In this document: positions 8,881 to 16,806 of the stretch, piece after piece
Numbering within the stretch: the first letter of the stretch is position 1
Layout: each line of letters begins with the position of its first letter
Assembly (NCBI RefSeq): GCF_022678645.1
Contig: NZ_JALBWV010000007.1
Span: forward strand, 124,001-188,000
DNA from: Saccharopolyspora soli
GTDB taxonomy: Bacteria > Actinomycetota > Actinomycetes > Mycobacteriales > Pseudonocardiaceae
Direction of reading: 5' to 3'
Length of the DNA: 64,000 bases
Program-made: the position numbers and the translations under genes
The notes under the pieces: model-generated
Database searches by the model: none
Seen by the model: the letters and a program-made list of their open reading frames with translations, nothing else
Told to the model about the DNA's origin: nothing

Positions 8881-9060
8881 ATGCAGATCAAGGACGTCTT
8901 CACCAGGTTCGGCCGTGGCACCCAGAGCAACTGGGGTGGCTGGGGCGGCTGGGGCGGCTTTGGCCGCGGCTGGGGCGGCTGGGGCGGCTGGGGCGGTTGG
9001 GGCGGCTGGGGCGGCGGCTGGGGCGGTTGGGGCGGCGGCTGGGGCGGCTGGTGGTGCTGA
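8881..9060 (+). CDS. WGG-repeat Gly/Trp-rich peptide, candidate ribosomally made precursor or secreted repeat peptide
   Basis: A 59-residue product. A 17-residue leader-like start (MQIKDVFTRFGRGTQSN) is followed by a 42-residue tail of WGG or WGGG units, interrupted once by FGRG and ending WWC. The tail holds 13 Trp, 26 Gly, one Phe, one Arg and one Cys. This frame has nearly all G/C third positions up to the repeat, unlike the other two. ATG 8881 has GGAAAGAG about 8 nt upstream; an in-frame ATG at 8863 lacks a ribosome site. An ABC exporter follows on the same strand after a hairpin. The leader plus low-complexity core plus exporter pattern suggests a modified peptide, but no radical-SAM, YcaO or lanthionine enzyme is adjacent. 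Alternatives are an unmodified antimicrobial or an adhesive/structural peptide. Confidence 0.7.
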   Translation: MQIKDVFTRFGRGTQSNWGGWGGWGGFGRGWGGWGGWGGWGGWGGGWGGWGGGWGGWWC

Positions 9061-9074
9061 GCCACCTGTTCCGT

Positions 9075-9149
9075 ACCAGTGAGCCCTGATGCCCACCGAA
9101 CCAGTGAGCCCTGATGCCCACTGAACCAGTGAGTCCTGATGGCCACTGA
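9075..9149. repeat. Three 25-bp tandem repeats after the peptide gene
   Basis: Units at 9075-9099, 9100-9124 and 9125-9149 begin ACCAGTGAG and continue CCTGATGCCCAC with one to three differences. They fill the space between the peptide stop and the hairpin. There are no spacers between units, so this is not a CRISPR. It may be a slippage product or a protein or RNA-binding array. Confidence 0.85.
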
Positions 9150-9155
9150 ACCGAC

Positions 9156-9190
9156 GCGTAGCTCCCACTCCGCTGGGGTGGGAGCTACGC
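9156..9190 (+). terminator. Strong hairpin between peptide gene and exporter gene
   Basis: A perfect 13-bp stem (GCGTAGCTCCCAC with its complement at 9178-9190) and a 9-nt loop. It ends 22 nt before the exporter start codon. It would terminate or stabilise the short peptide transcript while allowing some read-through into the exporter. Confidence 0.75.
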
Positions 9191-9212
9191 CCTTGCTAGC
9201 GGGGGTGAGAGT

Positions 9213-11069
9213 TTGCCGGGATTGGTGAATTGGCTGCTGCGGCCAGCCGAAAGCGACACCGAAGGACTCGTCGAGCACGCACCGGTGGTGCGGGTGCGCG
9301 AGGTTTTCCGCCGCTTCTGGCCGTACGCTCGACCGTTCCGCGGCTGGCTGCTGCTCAGCCTGCTGCTGGTGGTGCTCTCGCCACTGCTGGACACCGCCGC
9401 GATCTGGCTGTTCAAAGTACTCGTCGATGACGTCCTCACCCCCCGCAACTTCGCCGCTTTTCCCGCCGTGGCGGCGACCTACGCGGCGATCACCCTGGTG
9501 TCCGGGGTAATCGATTTCTCGGGGCACTACCTCGCTGTTTGGATCGGCGAAAACTTCCTGCACAAGATGCGCACCAGGGTGTTCGCACACCTGCACACCC
9601 TGTCGGTCGGGTTCTTCGACCGGCGGCGCATTGGTGACACGCTCTCCCGGCTCACCGGGGACGTGGGCGCCATCGAGAGCCTGGTGCTCTCCGGTGTCGC
9701 CCAGACGTTCTCCTCGGTGGTGAAGGTCGTGCTTTTCACCGGGGTGCTTTTCTACCTCGACTGGGTGCTGGCGCTGGTGTCCCTGATCGCGGTGCCGCTG
9801 TTCTGGGTCGTCGCCAAATTCTTCGCGAAGCGGATCAAGGCCGCCTCCCGCGAAGTGCGCGGCCGCAGCGGGTCGATCAGCACCGTCGCCGAGGAGAGCC
9901 TCGGCAACGCGCCGCTGATCCAGGCATACGGGCGGGAAAGCGCCGAGGTGGACCGCTTCGCCCGGCAAAGCCGCGGCAACGTCGTCGCCGAACTGGCCTC
10001 CACGCGCGTCGGGGCGCTGTTCTCCCCGCTGGTGGACCTGCTGGAGGTCTTCGGCGTGATGGCCATCCTCGGGGTGGGCATCTGGGAGATGTCGGCGGGC
10101 CGGATCAGCCTCGGCGGACTGCTGGCGTTCCTGGTCTACCTGTCCCAGCTCTACACCCCGGTGCGCAGCCTCGGCCAGCTGACCAACACGCTCTTCGCCG
10201 CCTCGGCCAGCGCGGAGCGCATCATCGAGCTGCTCGACCAGCGCCCGCTGGTGCGCAGTCCGGCGCACCCGATCCCGATGCCGCAGCGGCCGACCGGGCG
10301 TTTGGAGGTCGACCGGGTCACCTTCCGCTACCCGGACACCGCCACCGACGTGCTGCACGACGTGAGCTTCTGCGCCCTGCCGGGCCAAACGACCGCCGTG
10401 GTCGGGGCCAGCGGAGCGGGCAAGTCCACGCTGACCAAGTTGCTGCTGCGCTTCTACGACCCGACCCGCGGCCGGATCCTGGTGGACGGGCTCGACCTGC
10501 GGGCCCTGGATCTGACCGAACTGCGCGCCAACATCGCGATCGTGCTGCAGGAAACCCTGCTGCTGGACGGCACCATCGCGGACAACATCCTGGCCGGACG
10601 CCCGGACGCGGACCGCGACCAGCTCGTCGAAGCGGCGGAGGCGGCCGACGCGCACGAGTTCATCCAGCGCTTGCCGGAGGGTTACGACACTCGGGTCGGG
10701 CAGCGCGGCCGGTTGCTCTCGGGTGGGCAGCGGCAGCGCATCGCGATCGCCCGCGCGATGATCCGGGACGCGCCGATCCTGCTGCTGGACGAACCGACCA
10801 CCAGCCTGGACGCCGACGCGACCCGGCGGATCCTGGCCCCGCTCCGCCGCCTGATGGCGGGCCGCACGACGATCGTGATCTCGCACAACCTGCTGACGGT
10901 CAGCGACGCGCAGCAGATCATCTACCTGGATCGCGGGTCGATCGCCGAGGCGGGCACGCACACCGAACTGCTCACCAACAACGGCGGCTACGCGCACCTC
11001 TACCGGTTGCACCACCCGGAGCACCCGGCCGGGACACCAGCAAGCGGGGACGGGCACTCACCGAACTGA
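9213..11069 (+). CDS. ABC exporter, fused permease and ATPase
   Basis: A 618-residue half-transporter. A six-helix exporter membrane domain spans about residues 40-320. The nucleotide-binding domain has Walker A GASGAGKST (about 394-402), Q-loop IVLQETLL, signature LSGGQRQRIAIARAM and Walker B ILLLDEPTTSLD, then the H-loop VISHN. It would act as a homodimer in the inner membrane exporting drugs, lipids or peptides. There is no C39 peptidase domain, so any leader removal would need another protease. TTG start at 9213 behind GGGGGTGAGAG. Position right after the peptide gene makes that peptide the leading cargo candidate (inference). Confidence 0.92.
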   Translation: MPGLVNWLLRPAESDTEGLVEHAPVVRVREVFRRFWPYARPFRGWLLLSLLLVVLSPLLDTAAIWLFKVLVDDVLTPRNFAAFPAVAATYAAITLVSGVIDFSGHYLAVWIGENFLHKMRTRVFAHLHTLSVGFFDRRRIGDTLSRLTGDVGAIESLVLSGVAQTFSSVVKVVLFTGVLFYLDWVLALVSLIAVPLFWVVAKFFAKRIKAASREVRGRSGSISTVAEESLGNAPLIQAYGRESAEVDRFARQSRGNVVAELASTRVGALFSPLVDLLEVFGVMAILGVGIWEMSAGRISLGGLLAFLVYLSQLYTPVRSLGQLTNTLFAASASAERIIELLDQRPLVRSPAHPIPMPQRPTGRLEVDRVTFRYPDTATDVLHDVSFCALPGQTTAVVGASGAGKSTLTKLLLRFYDPTRGRILVDGLDLRALDLTELRANIAIVLQETLLLDGTIADNILAGRPDADRDQLVEAAEAADAHEFIQRLPEGYDTRVGQRGRLLSGGQRQRIAIARAMIRDAPILLLDEPTTSLDADATRRILAPLRRLMAGRTTIVISHNLLTVSDAQQIIYLDRGSIAEAGTHTELLTNNGGYAHLYRLHHPEHPAGTPASGDGHSPN

Positions 11070-11112
11070 CGCGTCCCGTTCTCGAATGCGTACTGCCGGG
11101 AACGGGAAGACG

Positions 11113-11142
11113 CGGGCGCCCCGGACTTCGCCGGGGCGCCCG
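11113..11142. terminator. Bidirectional terminator hairpin
   Basis: A 12-bp perfect GC-rich stem (CGGGCGCCCCGG and its complement) with loop ACTTCG lies between the convergent exporter and flavin monooxygenase genes, and can serve both. Confidence 0.75.
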
Positions 11143-11147
11143 GAGTG

Positions 11148-12341
11148 CTAACGCCAGGTCTCGCCGCGACGGCGTGCCCGGTAGACCCGGCGGCAATTGT
11201 TGGCCCACCGAAGTCCCTTGCGCACCATCGGCTTCTGGTTGATCATGTGCCGCTGGTACCGCCACGGCGGCTGCCTGCCGTGCCGCGCGGCCAGCGCGTA
11301 GCTGAAGTCCAACGCGTTGCGGTCGGTGTAGCGGTCGAGGCTCTCGAACCACGCCATGCTGGTGCGCGCGGCGGCCTGCGCCACGCGCAGCGCGGCGTGG
11401 CCTTCCTCGTCGAACGACTTCAACGCCCCGGCCACGTCCTCGTGCTCGAACAGCTTCTGGGCGAGCATGATGCCGTCCACCATGGCCAGCCGGGTACCGG
11501 AGCCGATGGTGAAGTGCGTGGTGTGCGCGGCGTCGCCGATCAGGATCACGTTGTCGTGCCGCCAGGTCTGGTTGTAGACCTGGGTGAACCGCTGCCACGA
11601 CGCGGCTTTGCCGCGGGACTGGCTGATCAGCGTATGACCGCCCAGCATGCGCGCGAAGATCCGCTCCAGCAGCCGGACGCCCTCAGCGTCGCTGAGCCGG
11701 TCGAAGCCCAGCGCCTGCCACGTCGATTCCTGGCATTCGACGATGAAGGTGCTGACGCCAGCGCTGGACGGGTAGGCGTGGAACCAGACCCAGCCCTGCG
11801 GGGTCTCCTCGAAGTCGAAGGTGAAGTTGTCGAACACCCTGTCGGTGCCGAGCCAGATGTAAGGGTTGCGGCCCTCGTCCACGATGGTGCCGAACTGCTC
11901 GCTGTAGCGCTGCCGGATCCGGCTGTTGGCCCCGTCCGCGACCACGATGAGATCGGCGTCGGCGAACTCCGAGAGGTCTTCGGCGGCCCGCTCGTACTCG
12001 ATGCGGACGCCCAGCTCGGCGGCCCGCGAGGCGAGGATCTCCAACATCGGAGCGCGGTTGACGCTGTAGCCGTACCCGGTGAGGTACGCCGCCTCGTCGG
12101 TGCGCAGCGCGATCTTCTGCTCTTGCCACAGGCTCGACTCGGCGCGGATCCGCTGCGCGCTCTCCCGGTCGTTGCTGTACAGCGTGTCCAGGAGGTCGTC
12201 CCAGTACACAACGCCCCACCCGTAGGTGGCGCCCGGTGGATCACGTTCGATGACCGTGACGTCGTGCCCGGCATCCCGGAGCTTCGCCGAAATGGCGAAG
12301 TACAGCCCGGCTGGACCGGCTCCGATGCACACGATTTTCAC
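11148..12341 (-). CDS. FAD-dependent monooxygenase (aromatic hydroxylase, VioD/salicylyl-CoA hydroxylase-like)
   Basis: A 397-residue class A flavoprotein monooxygenase. The FAD motif GAGPAGLYFAI is at residues 7-17. A GWGVVYWDDLLDTL segment (about 40-53) is typical of the subgroup holding VioC/VioD tryptophan-derivative hydroxylases and anthraniloyl- or salicylyl-CoA monooxygenases. The second FAD motif is NVILIGDAAHTTHFTIGSGT (about 268-287). It would hydroxylate an aromatic ring with O2 and NAD(P)H. The GTG start at 12341 has GGAGG upstream. It is convergent with the exporter of the WGG-repeat peptide, so a role on that Trp-rich product is possible but unproven. It is divergent from an SDR. 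Confidence 0.88.
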   Translation of the reverse strand: MKIVCIGAGPAGLYFAISAKLRDAGHDVTVIERDPPGATYGWGVVYWDDLLDTLYSNDRESAQRIRAESSLWQEQKIALRTDEAAYLTGYGYSVNRAPMLEILASRAAELGVRIEYERAAEDLSEFADADLIVVADGANSRIRQRYSEQFGTIVDEGRNPYIWLGTDRVFDNFTFDFEETPQGWVWFHAYPSSAGVSTFIVECQESTWQALGFDRLSDAEGVRLLERIFARMLGGHTLISQSRGKAASWQRFTQVYNQTWRHDNVILIGDAAHTTHFTIGSGTRLAMVDGIMLAQKLFEHEDVAGALKSFDEEGHAALRVAQAAARTSMAWFESLDRYTDRNALDFSYALAARHGRQPPWRYQRHMINQKPMVRKGLRWANNCRRVYRARRRGETWR

Positions 12342-12582
12342 AGCACCACCTCCTGGCAACAGGCGGGCAGCTGCGCAGGCATGCCGGGTGGCACGCCGTT
12401 GTCCGCGTGACGTCCCTCGTTGTACCCCGCTGAGCGGTTGGTCGCACCCGCACGCCAGCCGTCCACATGTCGGACCAGTCGGCGCTGATCGATTAGCGTT
12501 GTCGAGCGGTCGGTCTCCGGTGCCGATCCGGTGGCCACCAGCTGCGAACCGCTCCCGGCAACCGACGATGCGGAGTGACCCG

Positions 12583-13389
12583 ATGACCAACAGGCTCAAG
12601 GCGAGGACGGCGATCGTCTTCGGCGCCGGTACTAGCGCGGTCCAGGTACCGCAGGGCTGCGTCAGCAACGGATTCGCCACCGCGGTCACCTTCGCCGCGC
12701 ACGGCGCACGCGTGGTGGCGGTGGACCGCGACGAAGCCGCGCTGGCAGGCACTCACCAGGCGATCGTCGAGGCGGGCGGTGAATGCACCGCGGTCCTCGC
12801 CGACGTCACCGACGGTTCGCAGGTGGCCGTCGCGATCGACCGCGCGGTCAGCACCTACGGACGACTGGACATCGTGCACAACAACGTCGGCGCGACGATG
12901 CTGGGCGGCCCGGTGGAGTTGCCCACGCAGGACTGGAACAGGGCCTTCGACATCAACGTGACCAGCGTGTTCCGGACCTGCAAATACGCGATCCCGCACC
13001 TGTTGGAACGCGGTGGTGCGATCATCAACGTCTCGTCGCTGGCCTCGATCCGCTGGATCGGCTACCCGTACCCGGCCTACGCGGCGTCGAAGGCGGCGGT
13101 CAACCAGCTGACCCAGTCGCTGGCGTTGCAGTACGCCGACCGCGGGATCCGGGTCAACGCCATCCTGCCCGGCCTGATCCACACACCGCTGATCTACCAG
13201 CAGCTGGCTGGCCAGCACGGCGACGCCGAGGCGATGCGCGCGGAACGCGACGCGAGCAGCCCGACTGGCCGGATGGGGTCGGCGTGGGACGTCGCCAACG
13301 CGGCGCTGTTCCTGGCCTCCGACGAGGCCGCCTACATCAACGGAGTGGCCCTACCGGTGGACGGCGGCCTGCACGCCAAAGCCGGGTGA
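12583..13389 (+). CDS. Short-chain dehydrogenase/reductase
   Basis: A 268-residue classical SDR. The nucleotide-binding loop is a variant, with AIVFGAGTSAVQVPQGCVSNG replacing TGxxxGIG by a longer loop. NNVG, the catalytic Ser in INVSSLAS and YAASKAAVNQ (catalytic Tyr and Lys) are intact, as is the C-terminal NGVALPVDGG. It reduces or oxidises an alcohol/ketone with NAD(P). ATG 12583 has GGAG 7 nt upstream; an earlier in-frame start lies in the intergenic region. It is divergent from the flavin monooxygenase across 241 bases, suggesting shared control. Its last 39 nt overlap the convergent GH42 gene. Confidence 0.9.
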   Translation: MTNRLKARTAIVFGAGTSAVQVPQGCVSNGFATAVTFAAHGARVVAVDRDEAALAGTHQAIVEAGGECTAVLADVTDGSQVAVAIDRAVSTYGRLDIVHNNVGATMLGGPVELPTQDWNRAFDINVTSVFRTCKYAIPHLLERGGAIINVSSLASIRWIGYPYPAYAASKAAVNQLTQSLALQYADRGIRVNAILPGLIHTPLIYQQLAGQHGDAEAMRAERDASSPTGRMGSAWDVANAALFLASDEAAYINGVALPVDGGLHAKAG

Positions 13390-15342
13390 CACCGGGAAAA
13401 CCGCCACGCCGAATCCCGTTAGCTCGGTCCGCGATTCCCCGACTTCCACCACGACCGGGTCCGCGTTGTGGTTCAGCACGAAAATCCGGTTACCTCGACG
13501 GACCGCCTGGACCCCGGCAGGTAGCCCGGCGACCACCGGTGCCGCGCCGCTGTCGCCGACGACCCGGTCCATCAGCTTCCGCATCCCGTCCGCTGGCAGC
13601 CGAGTGCCGAGGTACCAGGCCACTCCGTCGCCGAAGGCGTGCCGGGTCAACGCCGGTCCCCCGGCGAGCCCGCCATCGGTGAACCGCCCGAGCACATCGG
13701 CTCCCTCGACCGAGATGTCCTCCGACCACAACGTCGCCGACTGCGCCGAGCCGAGCACCGACACCTCGACGGTCGCCTCGGCGGCCAGCGGCCAGAACTC
13801 CGCCACCCGCAGGCCGAGGACCTCGCGCAACGGCGCCGGATAACCACCCAGGTGAACCTGGTCGCAACCGTCGACGATGCCGGAGAAGAACGACACCAGC
13901 AGATGCCCGCCGCGCCGGACGTATTCGGTCAGGTGCTGGCCGGTGTCGGCCCGCAGCAGGTACAGATTCGGCACCACGACCAGCCGATACGCGGACAGGT
14001 CCGAATCCGGGTGCACCACGTCGCACCCGACGTTGGCGGCGAATAGCGGTGCGTAGTGCGCCAGCAACGCGTCGATCTGCCCCAACGAGGCCGGATGCGA
14101 ATCCAGCTCCAGGGCCCACCAGCTCTCCCAGTCCAGCACCAGCGCCACGTCGTTGTCCGCGCGAGTACCGACGATCGACCCGGTGTCGGCGAGCTCCGCG
14201 CCCAGCGAAGTGACCTCCCGGAAGATCCGGCTGTCCGGACCGGCATGCGGCACCATCGCCGAGTGGAACTTCTCGGCACCGCCCTTGGACTGCCGCCACT
14301 GGAAGAACATCACCGCATCCGCACCCTGCGCGACGGCTTGCCAGCTCCACAACCGCATCTGCCCCGGCTGCTTGACGGCATTCCGCTCCCGCCAGTTCAC
14401 CGCGCTCGGCGCCTGTTCCATCAGCAGCCAGGGCTGACCACCGCGCAGCGAACGCATGACGTCGCAGGAGAGCCCGGCCAGCACGGCCGCCTGCGGATCG
14501 TGCGGGTCGGGGTACGAGTCGTAGCTGACGACGTCCACTTCGGACGCCCAGCGGTGCAGGTCCAACGTCTTCGCCAGCGGCACGTGGTTGGTGGTCACCG
14601 GCACGTCCGGGGTCGCGGCGCGCAGCACGGCCTTCTCCATGCGCAGCAGTTCGAGGATGGTGTCCGAGGAGAAGCGGGCGAAGTCGAGCTGCTGGGTGGG
14701 GTTGGCGAACGTGGGCGCGGTGCGCGGCGGCAGCACCTCGTCGAAGTCGTCGTAGCGCTGCGACCAGAACTTCGTCGACCACGCGTTGTTGAGCTCGTCG
14801 ACGTCGCCGTAGCGCGCACGCAGCCAATCCCGGAAGGCCACCGCCGAACTGTCGCAGTAGCAAGCCCGCACATGACAGCCGTATTCGTTGCCGATGTGCC
14901 ACAGCGCGAGCGCCGGGTGGTCGGCGTAGCGCTCGGCGAGTCGCGACACCAGTCGCGCCGCGTACTGGCGGTACACCGGACTGGACGGGCAGTACGCCTG
15001 CCGCGCGCCGGGCCACAGCACGGTGCCATCGGCACGCTGCGGCAGGGTCTCGGGGTGCAGCTGGGCCAACCACGGCGGCGGTGAGGCGGTCATGGTGGCC
15101 ACGGCCGCGCGGACCCCGCCGTCGGCCAGGTTGTCCAGCACCCGGTCGAACCAACCGAAGTCGAACTCGCCGGGCCGCGGCTCCACCAGCGCCCAGCTGA
15201 AGATCCCCACGCTGACCAGCGACACACCGGCCTGCTTCATCAACCGCACGTCCTCGGCCCACACCTCCTCGGGCCACTGCTCGGGGTTGTAGTCCCCTCC
15301 GTAGGCGATCCGGTCCAGCAACCGGTGCGCGTTCTCGGTCAC
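13351..15342 (-). CDS. Beta-galactosidase, GH42 family
   Basis: A 663-residue retaining glycoside hydrolase. It opens with RIAYGGDYNPEQWPEEVWAEDVRLM. The acid/base Glu is in ALWHIGNEYGCH (about residue 155) and the nucleophile Glu in WLLMEQAPSAVNW (about 315). The cysteine cluster HVRACYCDSSA typical of GH42 zinc sites follows the acid/base. No signal peptide is visible, so it is probably cytosolic, cleaving imported beta-galactosides or similar. Start GTG 15342 overlaps the stop of the 36-codon remnant ORF (GTGA), indicating an operon with the upstream dapA-family gene. Confidence 0.93.
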   Translation of the reverse strand: MTENAHRLLDRIAYGGDYNPEQWPEEVWAEDVRLMKQAGVSLVSVGIFSWALVEPRPGEFDFGWFDRVLDNLADGGVRAAVATMTASPPPWLAQLHPETLPQRADGTVLWPGARQAYCPSSPVYRQYAARLVSRLAERYADHPALALWHIGNEYGCHVRACYCDSSAVAFRDWLRARYGDVDELNNAWSTKFWSQRYDDFDEVLPPRTAPTFANPTQQLDFARFSSDTILELLRMEKAVLRAATPDVPVTTNHVPLAKTLDLHRWASEVDVVSYDSYPDPHDPQAAVLAGLSCDVMRSLRGGQPWLLMEQAPSAVNWRERNAVKQPGQMRLWSWQAVAQGADAVMFFQWRQSKGGAEKFHSAMVPHAGPDSRIFREVTSLGAELADTGSIVGTRADNDVALVLDWESWWALELDSHPASLGQIDALLAHYAPLFAANVGCDVVHPDSDLSAYRLVVVPNLYLLRADTGQHLTEYVRRGGHLLVSFFSGIVDGCDQVHLGGYPAPLREVLGLRVAEFWPLAAEATVEVSVLGSAQSATLWSEDISVEGADVLGRFTDGGLAGGPALTRHAFGDGVAWYLGTRLPADGMRKLMDRVVGDSGAAPVVAGLPAGVQAVRRGNRIFVLNHNADPVVVEVGESRTELTGFGVAVFPVSPGFGVQAAVHR

Positions 15343-15449
15343 GACTCGACGCTCCCTCCGATGAGCTTGCCCCGACGGTAACGTTGGCCGAACAGCACGG
15401 CGATCACCAACAGCCCAGGACGACCGGCCAGTTCGTCCACATTGGTCAC
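15339..15449 (-). pseudogene. 36-codon remnant ORF resembling a sugar ABC permease C terminus
   Basis: A GTG at 15449 overlaps the stop of the dapA-family gene (GTGA), and the ORF's own stop overlaps the GH42 start (GTGA). The end of the product, LFGQRYRRGKLIGGSVES, resembles the C terminus of MalG-type permeases; the intact permease at 32088-32978 in this window ends FFQRLIVRGMAAGSVKG. The likeliest explanation is an in-frame deletion joining the first codons of one transporter gene to the last codons of another. A genuine coupling peptide is the alternative. Confidence 0.5.
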
Positions 15450-16366
15450 TCCTGGAGCAGACCCGCCTCGACGAGGTGGCGGCGGACCGCGGCGCGTTCG
15501 GTCTCGTCCAGCGCGATCATCGGCTCGCTCGTCGTGCCGTGCTCGATGACGCCCAACTGCACCAAGGCTGCTTTGAAGGCGCCGATCGCCGAGGAATACC
15601 GGCTCATGGGCCGGGATCCGACCTGAGTCAGCCGGAACAGCCGCCGCAGCCGCGCCTGCTCGGCCGCGGCCTGCGTCCAATCCCCCGCCGTCGCGGCGCG
15701 GTGCAGCCGGAGGTATCCGTGCGGGTCGGCGTTGCCGAGGCCGGGCACGAGCCCGTGCGCGCCGAGGCCGAGGCTGGTGTCGGCCATCGTCTCGGAACCG
15801 CTGAACACCAGGAACTCCGCGTTGTCCACGGTTTCCAGCACGGCGCGCTGCTCGTCGAGGTCGCCGCTGGAGTCCTTCAACCCGCTGAGCGTGCCGTCCG
15901 CGGCCAATTCGGCGACCGTTTCCGGCGCCAGCTTGGTGTGCACCGAAACCGGTATGTCGTAGGCGAGCAGCGGGAGATCCACGGCGGCGCGGATCTGCCG
16001 GAAATGCGACCGGATCTCGACCTGATGGGTCGGCACGTAGAACGGCGCAGTCGCCACCAACGCGGCCGCACCCCGCCGGGCCGCGGCCCGCGCCTGTTCG
16101 ATCACACGGGGCGTTGCGGTGTCGATGACGCCCGCCAGCACCGGCACCGCACCGGCGGCGACACCGGCGACGACTTCCAGCACGCGATGCCGCGTCGCAT
16201 CCGGCAGGTAGCCGACCTCGCCGGTCGAACCGGTGACGAACAGGCCGTGGACCCCGGCGTCGAGCAGGTGGCCGGTGAGCTTCTCCAGCGACGGCACATC
16301 GAGTTCGCGAGGTGGAGTGAGCGGGGTACACATCGGCGGGATGACTCCGCCGGTCAGCTTGGCCAT
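15446..16366 (-). CDS. Dihydrodipicolinate synthase (DapA) family aldolase/lyase
   Basis: A 306-residue class I aldolase-type TIM barrel. The Schiff-base Lys is in GTLSGLKDSSGDL (about residue 165), the proton-relay Tyr in ATAPFYVPTH (about 136) and the substrate carboxylate loop in GSTGEVGYL (about 46-54). Its operon partner is a GH42 galactosidase, so 2-keto-3-deoxy sugar-acid aldolase or a similar catabolic role is likelier than lysine synthesis. ATG 16366 has GAGGAG upstream, and an earlier in-frame start at 16393 is less likely. Confidence 0.87.
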   Translation of the reverse strand: MAKLTGGVIPPMCTPLTPPRELDVPSLEKLTGHLLDAGVHGLFVTGSTGEVGYLPDATRHRVLEVVAGVAAGAVPVLAGVIDTATPRVIEQARAAARRGAAALVATAPFYVPTHQVEIRSHFRQIRAAVDLPLLAYDIPVSVHTKLAPETVAELAADGTLSGLKDSSGDLDEQRAVLETVDNAEFLVFSGSETMADTSLGLGAHGLVPGLGNADPHGYLRLHRAATAGDWTQAAAEQARLRRLFRLTQVGSRPMSRYSSAIGAFKAALVQLGVIEHGTTSEPMIALDETERAAVRRHLVEAGLLQE

Positions 16367-16401
16367 GCCACTCCTCGATCGCCGGTCCGGCATCAGACGT
16401 A

Positions 16402-16416
16402 GGACGTAGTATGTCC
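16402..16416. promoter_or_regulatory. Candidate operator upstream of the dapA-family/GH42 operon
   Basis: GGACGTAGTATGTCC is an imperfect inverted repeat (12 of 15 positions symmetric) centred about 43 bp before the dapA-family start. Such sites suit GntR- or LacI-type regulators; no such regulator is adjacent. Confidence 0.35.
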
Positions 16417-16491
16417 AGACGCTAACGGGTCGGACGCGGTGCTGACAAGTACGGACCCGAGCAAAAGGGGTTCAGGGAACCTCCGGGCGGG

Positions 16492-16806
16492 TCATGCGTG
16501 CGATGTGTCGGAGATGCGCGCTGCCAAGCCGATGAGGCCCTGGGTGATGTCGTGTTCGGTGGGGGCGTGATCCGGGTCGAGTGTCCACTGCATGAGCAGG
16601 CCGGACATCAGGGCCAGTTGCAGGGCGCCGATGGTGCGCAGGGTCTGGTTGTCGACGGCGTCTTCGGGGATGTCGAGCAGTCCGGCGGCGAGCCCGCTGC
16701 GTCCCTCTCGCATGCCTTGCGTCAGGAGTTCGCGGATGCGTGGTGAGTGCTCGGCGTGGACCGCGGCCTCGACCGAGGCCAGCCACAGTTGCAGCCCGCA
16801 CTCCTG
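16492..16806 (-). pseudogene. TetR-family regulator, 5'-truncated
   Basis: About 100 codons encode a recognisable TetR ligand-binding C terminus: LWLASVEAAVHAEHSPRIR, then EGRSGLAAGLLDIPEDAVDNQTLRTIGALQLALMSGLLMQW. The frame continues upstream without any helix-turn-helix, and neither other minus frame supplies one in the next 300 bases. The DNA-binding half therefore appears to have been lost, leaving a non-functional fragment. An alternative is a very short ligand-binding-only protein, for which no ribosome site is apparent. Confidence 0.6.

Noticed and set aside
8876..9082. Alternative frame over the WGG repeat giving an Ala/Gly-rich peptide
   Set aside because: The codon third-position bias before the repeat and the ribosome site support the WGG frame instead.
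9075..9149. CRISPR-like repeat array
   Set aside because: Units are contiguous with no spacers, and no cas genes are present.
8646..11057. An 803-codon open frame on the minus strand
   Set aside because: It is the mirror of the ABC exporter and peptide genes; the product is low-complexity Gln/Pro/His-rich with no domain.
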